Origin: Lingula anatina | Lineage: Eukaryota; Brachiopoda; Lingulata; Lingulida; Lingulidae | Direction of reading: 5' to 3' | DNA length: 64,000 bases | NCBI RefSeq assembly: GCF_001039355.2 | Contig: NW_019773836.1 | Coordinates: 548,539-612,538 of the forward strand | Part shown: positions 38,401-48,999 of the stretch, one piece after another | Position numbering within the stretch: the stretch's first letter is position 1 | Layout: each line of letters begins with the position of its first letter | Position numbers and translations under genes: made by a program | The notes under the pieces: generated by a model | Seen by the model: only the letters and a program-made list of their open reading frames with translations | What the model was told of the DNA's origin: nothing | Database searches by the model: none

Positions 38401-38775
38401 AGAGTAAACTAAGGATTTGCTCGTCAGTTGTCACGACGGCTGCATTGAATGTAAGGGAAACTCGACATCTATAGCTCCCCTCATCTGCCATGGTGACTCC
38501 ACCGATAGTTAACGTGAATGATGGATCAGAGCCTGAAGCCGTCACATCAGCTCTAGTGGTATAGCTGTTGAGTTTCCTGGGAGTTCCATCAAATACCTGT
38601 ATTACTACTATTTGGTTTGCTGTGTCAGTTCCATCTTTGAAAAAAGTCACATACTGAGCTGTCTCTCCTTGATCCACTGTGTAACTGCACACAATGTTTA
38701 GTGGTTGTGGGTTGCCGCCCTCAGGATTCATGACGTACCCATTGACAGGCAAACCAGCTAATGTTACTTCCAACC
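38401..38775 (-). CDS. Unit D V-like Ig exon
   Basis: 375-bp phase 1-1 exon, very close to gene A and gene B V exons. Cys in NIVCSYTVDQ and DEGSYRCRV. The differences fall mainly in QVFDGTPRKLNSYTTR and SLTFNAAVVTT. Confidence 0.9.
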
Positions 38776-39350
38776 CTGAAAAAGGATATACATCTTTCAT
38801 TTCAATGGCAAATGCTGCCTCTCCACCTGTATAATCAGAAAAACGAAGAATAGAGATTTTTATGTAATCGTGAGAAGCATTTTATCCTGCGACGATTGAC
38901 AAAAATCAGGGTGCATCGTTACCAGCAATTAGTTTGAATCTTTAAATGCTAGTTTTTGGCATTTGTGTTCTTGTTTGAATGGAGGCAGGTATTGAACTGT
39001 TATGACTATTGTTACGGAACCAGTAAAGTAGGTAATGTCTGTTTATGTTATTTTCCGCAATGACGTCCAGTTCAATCGATTGCTAGGCATTTATACCAGG
39101 AAGTAATTATGGGACCAATCCCTGCCAAAGTGAAACTTTGTTACTTCATACCCCTTGGAGAGTAATTATAAAAAAAAGTAATTAAGACCCATTTTTGTTA
39201 CGATGAAGAATATGTGTACATCGAGGCGTGAGATTTGAGGAGGACGCATACCCCCGGTATCTATGGTTTCAGCCTAGGATAAGCTGAACTATTCTTATCA
39301 TGGCTAACATACTTGGAAGCACCGTAAAGTGCAACGTTTTTACTTCCTAC

Positions 39351-39405
39351 CTTTAGTTGAATATGGAGCTGCACAGAGCAGCACATAAAGACACTACTCC
39401 TTCAT
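39351..39405 (-). pseudogene. Unit D signal-peptide exon with premature stop
   Basis: 55-bp exon homologous to 48512-48566 (M-K-E-W-C-L-Y-V-L-L-C-A-A-P-Y-S-T-K). Codon 4, TGG in the sibling, is TAG at 39396-39394. No in-frame ATG follows in the exon. Donor and length are preserved. Confidence 0.82.
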
Positions 39406-40298
39406 GTTCCTCCTTTGTGTAACCTTTCGTCGTTCATACCTCAATAAGCTGCTGTCACCTTTCTATTGAGAGTTTAAAATAACATACACTCTGTTACCCG
39501 ATAAGCAAATGGCACCACAGTGCAACTAACACAGTTAACTGTCGGTAAAGAAAGTGATGCTGTATAAATTACAGCATCATGGGATTTCTTAGTTGTAAAG
39601 GGTTCATCTTTGTTTTGCTATTTGACGAAATATGTTAAGAAATTGCAAATATTATTGAAACCTTTATTATGAACACATAGCAAAAAAACATACAGAATAT
39701 CCACAATTTCTTAGTTAAGGTGCTTTCAGAAAGTCAATCCAGCACTGGATGCTAAGCGTAATAAACGTTATAAGCATAATAAACACAACTGCTTCTAAAG
39801 CCTCGGTCACAACCGGCCGCACGGGCTCTTACGGCATGTTTGCGTCCAAATTCTGAACAGAAGCTCACGTGCAACGCAAGTCCTTCTTCGAAATTTGAAG
39901 TTCGCAGACAGCCCGTATGCACGTACGTAAGATGTTGGGCATGTCCAAAAGATTCTATGAATAATCTGCGAACAGCGAGGCTGCAAACGTAACTTGCTTC
40001 ACTCGCAAGGAGTTCGCAAGTGCGACGTGCGTGGTCCAAGATGCACGTCGCAAGCAATGAAGGAGCAATCGTTCGTACGAGTAAATCCCGTCGCAATTGC
40101 CTTTGCGCATGCATAAGTCGTCATTTTATGGTCTTTTTATAGTGTCTGTAATTAAACATGGCAACAGTTTTTTTGGTTGCTGGTCATGAAAGCATATTAT
40201 AACAAAGCATTGTACGTTTGATAGAAAAAAAATTGCAGTAAACTTTCAAATGAAGAATGCTATGTATATAGAATATTAAAGATAAGAATATTTACTGA

Positions 40299-40464
40299 CA
40301 GGCCATGGGGGGGGGGGGTTCGGGGGGTTCGAAAGAACCGCCCTTTTTGCTGGAAAAAGGTCCACTCTGGGTAAAATTTGACCTAGGTACATGGGGATTA
40401 TATGGTAAAAGGTCCACTTTTTTAGAAAAAGAACCCCCCTTTTAAATTGCTGGCTACAGGCCTG
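40299..40464. mobile_element. MITE copy 2 (same family as 6555-6722) with target duplication
   Basis: Right end CTGGCTACAGGCCTG; the left end is eroded by a G run (CAGGCCATGGGGGG). It is flanked on both sides by ACTGA. The paralogous sequence at 27547 (TTACTGGTGAACATT) is continuous across the site, showing the empty target. Confidence 0.85.
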
Positions 40465-41629
40465 ACTGATGAACATTTAGGATAGAGAAACCATCTTTGA
40501 GCCCTGTTATTAACCTTACTAAACATCTGTGGCATGAATTGAAGTGAGCAATGCAAAGGAGAACCAAACCCCTAATTATCTGGATCTGCTCCCCAAGCTC
40601 TTTTATAAAGAATGGGACAATATCCCATAAAACAGAATTGTTACCCTTGTTGAAGGCAGGCCGCGCCACCTACAGGAGGTAATAACAGTACGCGGTAAAC
40701 ACAAACGCTATTAGACAAGTAGCCTTTAACGAGCACGCCCTAATGCTTAATGTGTGTAAATTTGGTGACATTTGGAGGTGTCATTTCAATTTAATGGACA
40801 TTTCTTTACCTCCGTGGAAATTACAGCGGAACATCGGATTTGGGGAATACATGTAATAAATGTGAGTAAATGGTATTAAATATGGATATCTTAACGGCTA
40901 GTTTGTATTTTCTGTACCACTAATCATGTTAGTTATGGTATCTGTAATGAAAATCACCATTCATAGCAATTAACTCCTGTGATGTGACCATTTATAAGTA
41001 AAAGCACATTAAACTGGGGGTGGGACAACCTTTTTGACCAATGTTGTATTTATATTACGGGCAGAGAGCAGGTATGGTTTCATATTGCATGTAGCTTGGT
41101 TAAAATTTATGGAAATAATATAATGTAATTTAGATTTCTTTTTATATAGAAGTATTTTGTGTAATATACATAAGTTTACATGTTTTTCATAATTATAATC
41201 AGTAATTTAGGCTATGGACATTGTGTTTATTAAAGTGTATGGTGGTATGGGCGTGGCATTTTTATGAACAACACGTACATGTATTCTGAAGCTTTAATAA
41301 ATCACAGTAACAGTTCAGATTGTCATGACCGTCTCTGGGCCGCCAGTTTGCAGGGGAAAACAAATATGGATATAGTTTTAGTGTAAGTGTTTGAAATTAA
41401 ACAATTAGTTAAACAAAGTTACACGTATGTAAAGATTTTTTATAAGATCACACAAATGAAGTTATTTAGTATATTAAGTTTATTTATCTCGATATTTCAC
41501 TGTATTGTCAATATTATTATTTTATTTTCTTTTTAAAGTTTTCACCAGTTTCTGTTCTGTTCAATTCAGTTCAGTTCAGTTGAATTCGGCTGTGAACAGT
41601 TCATATTGCGTGAATAAACGGTAGTCATA

Positions 41630-43032
41630 CACTGTAAAAACAGTGTTTAGCTCTGAGACACATTTCTAAGCGCCTGTTTTGTCTCATTTTTTCCACGCGT
41701 TTAGCACCAAAGCACGTTTAGCCTATTAACATGTTACACGCTTTGACGTGCTTGTAGGGTGTATTTGTTTAACTTTAAGGTTGTAACGTTTTCAACTGTT
41801 TCAGTCACTCTCTCACACGCGCGCGCGCGCGCGAAGTCACGGTCACCTTTGACTGCTATAGCTATCTCTATCTATAACATGGTACCGTGAACTGTCAACA
41901 TAGTTGATTCACACATCATCTTTACAGCGGGACTTATTCATCCTTGTGTTAGCTGACCTTGCGAGGAAGTTAATTGGAATATATTTCTGAAAACCAAGTT
42001 AGGAAAATTCACTAGTTTACTAAAGACACAAAACAACTATCACTTTTACTTTAAAACATTTTTTTTCATATTTTGATAAAATGCATTAAGGTATTGATGT
42101 TCATTTCTTTTTTCCGAAAGTAATGAACAATAGAACATCAGGATGATGGTGGGGTATTCATTATAATGGTTTATTTAAGCTTTCATCACATGCTGGTTAC
42201 TTTGGTAACGATAGTCCGAATATTTTTCAAATCGGACCGCTCTAGTCGCCGACTAACCCAAGCCCATTTTGGAATTTACCGCTAACTGTAGTTCATACAG
42301 CATAACGTGTTTTGGTGATTAATAAAAAAAAGTTTTCAAAACATTAAATATGTTTTTCCAGAATGTTATAAAACGCTTATAAAACTGCAAGGGCATCATT
42401 TTGCATGGAGTTAAAAACACCCATAACGTTACCATGGCGTTATTCTATACCATCACCATCATGTAACCAGCTGATAACGTCGTGAAAACGTTATTTGTTA
42501 TTTGGATTATTACTTAATAGGCCTATTTTAAATAATCACACGTTACTGCAAGGAAGGACACAACGCGTTCGAGCAGGCTGCTTCTCGCCTCCAACAGCCC
42601 CATACGTTTACAAGGGGAAGTGTTAAGCAAAATTGTTGAGTCTTGTAATAAACTTGTTATGGGATCGTATATATGGGATTGTGAAGCATCTTTTTCTGTG
42701 ACGAGCTTGAAAAGCTAAACATGTTGTTTAGCAGCTCCACGCGTTAAGGAATTCCACACCTATAGCAGCTCCATATGTTTAGCAGCCTCACGCGCTTAGC
42801 AGGGGAAGTGCTTAGCCAATGTGCTTAGCTTGTGATAGACTTGTTATAGAATCATATGCCGGTGAAGCTAAACACATAGCTAAACGTGTAACAATGCCAA
42901 CGTGTCTAGCTTTTTCTTCTGTGAAACGTTTGAAAAGCTATACGCGTTTAGCATTTACACAGATTTCTAAATGCGTATAGGTGCCTAACGTGTGTTGTAT
43001 GTATTTAAATGCTAAACACTGTTTTTACAGTG
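41630..43032. mobile_element. 1.4-kb inverted-repeat element, CACTGTAAAAACAGTG ends
   Basis: Terminal repeats begin CACTGTAAAAACAGTGTTTA and are perfect inverted copies over 22 bp. Both ends are flanked by TA. The terminus is itself a small palindrome. The interior has many GCTAAAC/GTTTAGC and ACGCGT-like motifs and a segment (about 41836-42060) related to the core of the CAACGTTG elements. No transposase seen. Confidence 0.82.
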
Positions 43033-43264
43033 TACCCAACGATGTTTCTTCGTTTTTATTCGTGGTCCGCTACAGAAAGTAGACATTTATTGAACTTCGA
43101 GACATTTTAAAACTGTTTCTCTCTAACATAAAATAGTCCAATATTTTACACACGGACAAGTATTCAAAACTGGTGCATTTGTTCAAATATATTTAATTTA
43201 AAAAATACGCGCATTAATGTAAACTATGGGCATAAGTGTAATGCATTCATTAATGGCCACTTAC

Positions 43265-43639
43265 CAAAAACTATAAGGTTCTGTGGCGATGACGTCACAG
43301 TATTCTGTTGGAAGTTCAGGACAACTTTACAGGTATAATTTCCTTCGTCAGAATACTGCAGAGAGGCTATTCTGAGAGTATATTGTGGGTCATTGGCATT
43401 AACTTCGACATCGGATCTACCCTGGTAACTGTTCTGTTTCGCAGAAGCTCCATCTGCTACTTTAACTACTGCTATTTGATGAGCAGTGTCGGCACCATCT
43501 TTGTAAAATGTCACATATTCTGCAGGCTGCGTGTCGGAGCCTAGGTCGTAACTACATACAAGTTCAGCCGACGGAGCCGCAGCGGCTTGGTTCATAAGGT
43601 ATCCATTGGGATTCACTCCAGACAAAGTCACTGTCAAAC
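43265..43639 (-). CDS. Lone divergent V-like Ig exon
   Basis: 375-bp phase 1-1 exon with acceptor TTTAG and donor GTAAGT. It encodes GLTVTLSGVNPNGYLMNQ, B-strand Cys in AELVCSYDLG, VTFYKDGADTAHQ and F-strand DEGNYTCKV. It is clearly the same family but much more diverged, with an Ala-rich AAAAPS insert and no stop. No C2, stalk or tail exon was found before unit D begins. It may belong to a broken gene whose signal exon was at 47.3 or 48.5 kb, or it may be an extra V exon for unit D. Confidence 0.8.
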
Positions 43640-44589
43640 CTAAAGTCCAAAAAATGTCCATTCAAATGTTACTTACTCTTAATAATGATAATAATGATTT
43701 CTTAAAAAACGCAATGCACTACCGTCTCAGTGCTGTTCACAAATAAAAAAATCAGAATTACAAAGTAATTGTATAAATAAGAAAAGCTAAGGTGAGTTAA
43801 ACAACTGAAATGATTAATGCTGGTTGTAATAGTAATAGTCTTATCAATAAAACCTTTTCTGATAAAATGAGAAAATATATAATTTCAAGTATTGTATTGT
43901 AGTTGAAGTACTGTGAAAATAAGAATGTTTTCAATTCTTTTTTAAAAACCTCAACACTGTCAATAGTCCGAATGTATGAGGGTAGTTCATTCCATAAAAT
44001 GGGTGCTGCAATTGAAAATGCCCTGTGGCCCTAGGTTTTAGTTGTTTTTCCATTGATTTGCCTCAGATAGTCTGCAGTAAGAATGTAACTGGATGTAATT
44101 GAAGGCCAGAGTTTAGCTCATCCAATGCAAACAATAAAATGTCTGGTCTTTCAATAACGTTATACACAACATGGTTTATTCGGTTTCTTGGCTTTTTTGA
44201 CAAAAAAAAACGACAATAAAAAAGGAATGCACCACTCGGATCCACTTTAATAAGATTTCCGGCATTCTTAATTTCTCTTTAGTTCTTTGGTTTTAGTAAC
44301 AAGTAAGAGATACATTCTACGGAAAAACAGAAAGGGGCCGCTATTATTCACGCTTGACACTACGGCACATGATGGTTTTGAACGACACAGCAGTGGATAT
44401 CGTTATCTTCAGACCATGCTTAAGAATCAGTTACAGTAGAGCAGTAAGCTTTAATTGTAATAAAATCAGTACATATACTAGTACAGTGGGTTGTCTACTG
44501 GGGAAGGGTAATTTTCAATTATCTATGGTGTTTCACCATCTAAAACACAGTCTGGGCCTCCAGCATTGATCCGGTAGCATCTCTTATAT

Positions 44590-46246
44590 ACAGACTTGAC
44601 ATTTAATATGGAATATTTTTTCCAAATCAAAATTCATCAGTTTTTTTCCTATTTTGCTTACTAATAAATGAAAATAAGGATTAAAATCGTGTTTTAATAA
44701 CTTTTGATAATCTATTCGATGTAAATGTGACATCAGTTCATTAACTGAATTCGCCAGTGAAGCATACAAAATACATTGCCTATTTTAAGTCATACGAAAA
44801 CCATTGAAAGCGATATTTTGGATCCCCATATTTTCCTAATTATTGTCTTTAAAAGAGTTACACGTCCCACAAGGGCCCCCCATGTCAGTGTCTAGTCACA
44901 GCAACAGTCGCTGTTACGCTTGACCTCATCTTGCTGCTACCAGAGGTTTTCAAACCGCAAGGTATTCCTTATGATAGGTTTTTAGAGTTTAATCTGACAT
45001 AAAATTCCAGGCAACGGTTAAAACTTGTCCAATTTGTCTCAGTTTTGTTGTAGGACATACAGGCCGTTGATACGGCGAGTAATGACCTACCGACAAATTG
45101 TCTATGTGGTTCAATTAGGGCGATTTTGATGACCAAGGTAGCTACTCATTCCCCTGGTTCTGTAAGTTTTTTGCTATTAAAGTGCTCTGTGTGAACCGGC
45201 AATCTCATCGTGCAACCTAAAATTGTTCCTAAGGTGCCCCCTATCAAATGATAGTCAAGTGGTTCCCAGATTATTCCTTTATTTGATCTGGTTCAGGTTT
45301 TCATCGATGACTACCATTGTTGTTTTGGCACCAATGTGGTATCCGCTCCAAATACTGACACTGTCAATGACCCTGGTCACTTAAGAAGTGACACACGTTT
45401 CGTCGTAGGCCTCTTCGGGATGTCTGTAAACTCTGTTTTGACCAGTTTAACGGTACAGGTGAAGTTTGACTCCAATAAAGAAAGCCACGCGGTTTCAGTG
45501 TTCTACCCAGAAACGGACATGGTCCCCAATTCATTAGAGGAACATACTACGCTGCTTTGCTGTTTACAGTGGCTTTCTCAGAGATCATCTGGTATCTTAA
45601 CCTGCTGAAACCAATTTGGTGCTCGCTAAGAGCCTTGAAAAACGCGTTTTGGTGACAATTTGTCCCTTATTCAAAACGGACTGGGTTGTTTTGGTTTAAT
45701 TGCAGCAGCATATCCTGAAGGACAGTGAGTCCTGTACCCTGGTGGTAAGACGTCAATGCATTGGGCGTGGTCTCTGTGTAGGTACATCAGTCTGGGCATT
45801 ACTCTATAAAACAGTATAGACCATTCCCTTTGCCACAATAATCTGTCTGGCAATGTCTGTGCTTTTCGCGCCATTCTGGCACAGCTTAACAATTTTATAA
45901 AACACTGCTTAACTCATTTTGCGCACTGCAAAACCGACCGCTTGCATACAAAATTTCGAATTCTTCTATGCAGTAGTTGCCGATATATGGATACTTTTTT
46001 GACAGAACCATGCTTCGCCAAAGCCAAGCTTTGACCAGCCCAAAGGAGCACTGCCCAATTAAATCACTGCATATTACACAAGGCAACAGAGCAACAGACT
46101 TGGTATTCAGTTAATTGGCAGCGACACACCTGACTTCACACTTCTCCAGTCAGATGTTTATATGAGATCTGAATTTGTTGAAAAACGCATTTTTACCTAG
46201 GTATACCTTTAAAACTGAAATATTCTATATTAAATGTCAAGTCTGT
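44590..46246 (-). mobile_element. Decayed Tc1/mariner-like element, 1.66 kb
   Basis: Long inverted ends (ACAGACTTGACATTTAATAT and complement) with TA flanks. On the minus strand around 45.9-45.8 kb a helix-turn-helix like that of Tc1 transposases is readable (IVKLCQNGAKSTDIARQIIV), followed by frameshifts and stops. The size fits a full-length Tc1-like element that has lost activity. The short element at 35749-36096 shares its ends. Confidence 0.7.
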
Positions 46247-47333
46247 ATTTTGTCTTAAATCAGCTTTATGTGAACAGGTCCATAACAAAAAGGACATATC
46301 AATTTTTTGAGATCACGTCTCCAATAACAATAAGCTTTCCCCTGTCAGGAGCAAGTATCACGATACAACTTTTAAAAGGTTAAAAATCGTCTCTTTAAAT
46401 TAAGACTGTAATTTTTTGTCCACTTCATTTTATAGCAAAGCCGACATAATTCGCGAAAATAAAGTAGGAACCCATCTAAAACATTGTCAGTGTCCTTTGT
46501 CTTATCGAAACAGCACAATATTTCACTAAAGTGGGTAGTACTATAGCAGATACATCAATGGCTAAACTCAGGCAAACAGAAATTTTATGAAGACCAATTT
46601 CTGATTTGAAAATTCAAATAAGCTTTCCCCAAACTGAAAAAGTAACATTAGTTGACATAATTTGACGGCCTTCATTATTATGACTATTATGACTTCCTCT
46701 GCTGTCATTTTTATATTTGTGCATCTTTTATATCTAAATAAGTATAAAGAAGGTGTGGTGCCTCTTTATATGAGTGATAGACCTTGGAGGTCGACTTATA
46801 TATTGCTTAGCGCTATATGGATCGTTTATGATATACCTTGTTGTTCAGCTGATAGTTTGTCATTCAATGCATTATTATTTCAAAGCTTTGGAGTAGCTGG
46901 TTAGTTTTAACAGTGCACTCGTCGGCAAAAGTAATAATTACTAATTGAATGTTGATATCTGCATGTATACAGATAGTGGCGTTTAACGTGCGCAGTATAA
47001 ACAACATAAGATTTAAATTTTCTTGCTTTCGACTTTTAAGGGAGGGGGGGCTAAGTACCCCAACAATGCAGGAAATGTTTTTGCGATCCTTCTCATTTTA
47101 CGGGTTTATTATTTGGAGAGTTACAGACTTTTTTCTGTCGTTGACGTAGATTTTTTATCATCTTGGTTAGAAATGACATATGAAGTCGCTTTTGTTCTTT
47201 ACCTTTTGAAAAGCTGCGTCACTTAATGGGTCTATGGAGGTGATCTCCTAGTTGTCTATGCATTAGTCTAAGCCGACAAATCTTCAAGTCATTAAATTAT
47301 TTCAAAGGACAGAAAGGCACATTTAGTTCCTAC

Positions 47334-47388
47334 CATCAGATGAATATAGAGTTACAAAAAGCAACACAAATATACACTACGTCCGTCC
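47334..47388 (-). pseudogene. Signal-peptide exon relic
   Basis: Similar to the unit F signal exon (TTTGTAACTC, donor GGTAGG), but the ATG is gone and an in-frame TAG is present. The DNA after it (47145-47260) matches the intron after the signal exon elsewhere, including a copy at 36120-36240. Confidence 0.6.
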
Positions 47389-47852
47389 AGGTACTTCCTG
47401 GGTTTTTTATTGGGAGATAAAAATAACATATCCGTTGCTGCCTGATAATCAACAAAGTTGAACCTAATACAATTAACCTGTGGTATACATAACGTTATGC
47501 TAGAAAAATTACAACATCGGTTAATTTCTGTACTTAAGTCTGATCAATGCTATTCTGTTTTCCGAAATATGATAAGAAAAGGCAAATAATATTGAAACAC
47601 AATAAATAAAAAACATAGTATTCATAATTTCATAAGGCGTTTTTTCAGAAAGTCAATACAACCCTGGCTGTGGAGTACACGTTTAATATAGATAATTATT
47701 CTTTCTATTACAACGGGGATGAAATATCATTTTCAGTTTCTTAATTTTCTCTGTTACCTGGGCGCATATCAGATAAACCCCAGCGGTTAATAGGGGCTGT
47801 GCATGAGTTCTACAAAGAGGTGCGTCTGATTTTCTTTCAGAAACCCCTTGTA

Positions 47853-47951
47853 GGTGTAACTACACACAAGGTTTAATGGTTGTGGGGTACCTCCCTCAGG
47901 GTTCATGACGTAACCACTTGGAAGGCAAGCCAGCTAATGTTACTTCTTACC
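47853..47951 (-). pseudogene. Truncated V-like Ig exon
   Basis: Homologous to the first third of a V exon (ACATTAGCTGG, CATGAACCC, CTTGTGTGTAGTTACAC). Homology stops abruptly after the first Cys-Ser-Tyr. The acceptor AG is lost and one extra base shifts the frame. Confidence 0.8.
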
Positions 47952-48511
47952 CCAAACAAGGGTAACAGGAAAAGGAAAGAATCGAGATATAAATGCATTC
48001 TTGGGCAGTGTGTAGCCTGTGACGATTGACAAAAATCACGGTGTATCATTCCCAACTGTGCCTAGAGTCTTCATTTTGTTCATAAAATGCGTTTTCTTTG
48101 CGTTTGTGTTCTTGTTTGAACGGAGGCAGGTATTGATCTGATATCACTATAGTTTAGAAACTTGATCAATATCAGACCAGTAAAATGAGGTCATGTCTGT
48201 TTATGTTATTTTCTGCAATGAACTCCATCTTAACTCAATCGATTTATACCAATAAGTAATTATGGGACCCCTCCCTGCCAAAATGCAGCTTTTTTTAATT
48301 CATAACTCTTACAGGGTAATTAGAAAACGAGTCATTAAGTTCAATTTTTGTTTCGATGAAGAATGTACCATTCTGTTGATACATCAAGTCGTGGGATTTG
48401 AGTAGGACGCATCCCCCGGTATCTATTGTCTCGGCCTAGGACAAGCTGAACTATTTTAGTATGGCTAACATACTTTGAAGCACCGTAAAGAGCATCACTT
48501 TTACTTCCTAC

Positions 48512-48566
48512 CTTTAGTTGAATATGGAGCTGCACAGAGCAGCACATAAAGACACCACTCCTTCAT
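48512..48566 (-). CDS. Intact signal-peptide exon of a broken unit
   Basis: 55-bp exon encoding M-K-E-W-C-L-Y-V-L-L-C-A-A-P-Y-S-T-K, donor GTAGGA. The only V sequence at the usual distance downstream is the truncated fragment at 47853-47951, so the original gene is dead unless it splices 4.9 kb on to 43639. Confidence 0.7.
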
Positions 48567-48999
48567 GATCCCTCTTTGTGTTACCTTTCGTTGTTCATAC
48601 ATCAATAAGCTGCAGTCACTTTTCTATTGAGAGTTTAAAATAATGTCCCCACTGCTACCCTATACGCAAAATGGCACCACAGTGCAACTAACACAATTAA
48701 CTGTCGGTACAGAAAGTGATGCTGTATAAATTACAGCATCATGGGATTTCTTAGTTGTGAAGGGTTGATCATTGCTGCGCTATTTTACGAAATATGTTAA
48801 GAAAGTGCAAATATTATTAACACATCGCAAAAAAAAAAATACCCAGAATATTCACAATTTCTTGGCATGGTGCATTCATAAAACTAAGTCCAACACTGTA
48901 TGCTAAGCGTAAAAAACTTTTGTGTATTTACAGTGCGTTTTAGCACAACTGCATTTAAAGTCAATTCTGTTAAAATGCAACCTTTGTAAAACACTAATT

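Larger units (their letters stand above)
26597..39405 (-). pseudogene. Units D and E: joined or fused two-unit Ig receptor, damaged
   Basis: Exons in transcript order: signal 39405-39351, V 38775-38401, C2 37764-37453, stalk 37205-37164, second V 35528-35154, second C2 32816-32505, stalk 32186-32145 (acceptor lost), stalk 28714-28673, transmembrane/tail 26961-26597. No transmembrane exon is found after the first stalk and no signal exon before the second V, so the simplest reading is a deletion that fused two neighbouring genes. Without the damaged stalk the exons sum to 1878 nt, divisible by three. Against function: TAG at codon 4 of the signal exon, the acceptor AG changed to GG at 32187-32188, and a net 11-nt deletion in the tail. 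The Ig exons themselves are intact, so decay may be recent or the stop may be an allele. Alternatively these are two separate, each incomplete, genes. Confidence 0.65.

Noticed and set aside
39752-40114. 120-codon minus-strand frame
   Set aside because: It is GC-richer repeat-like DNA with CGCAAG/CTTGCG-type inverted motifs, and part of it is shared with the repeat at 27.3-27.6 kb; no domain recognisable.
45336-45608. 90-codon plus-strand frame as a gene
   Set aside because: It lies inside the decayed Tc1-like element and is antisense to the transposase remnant.
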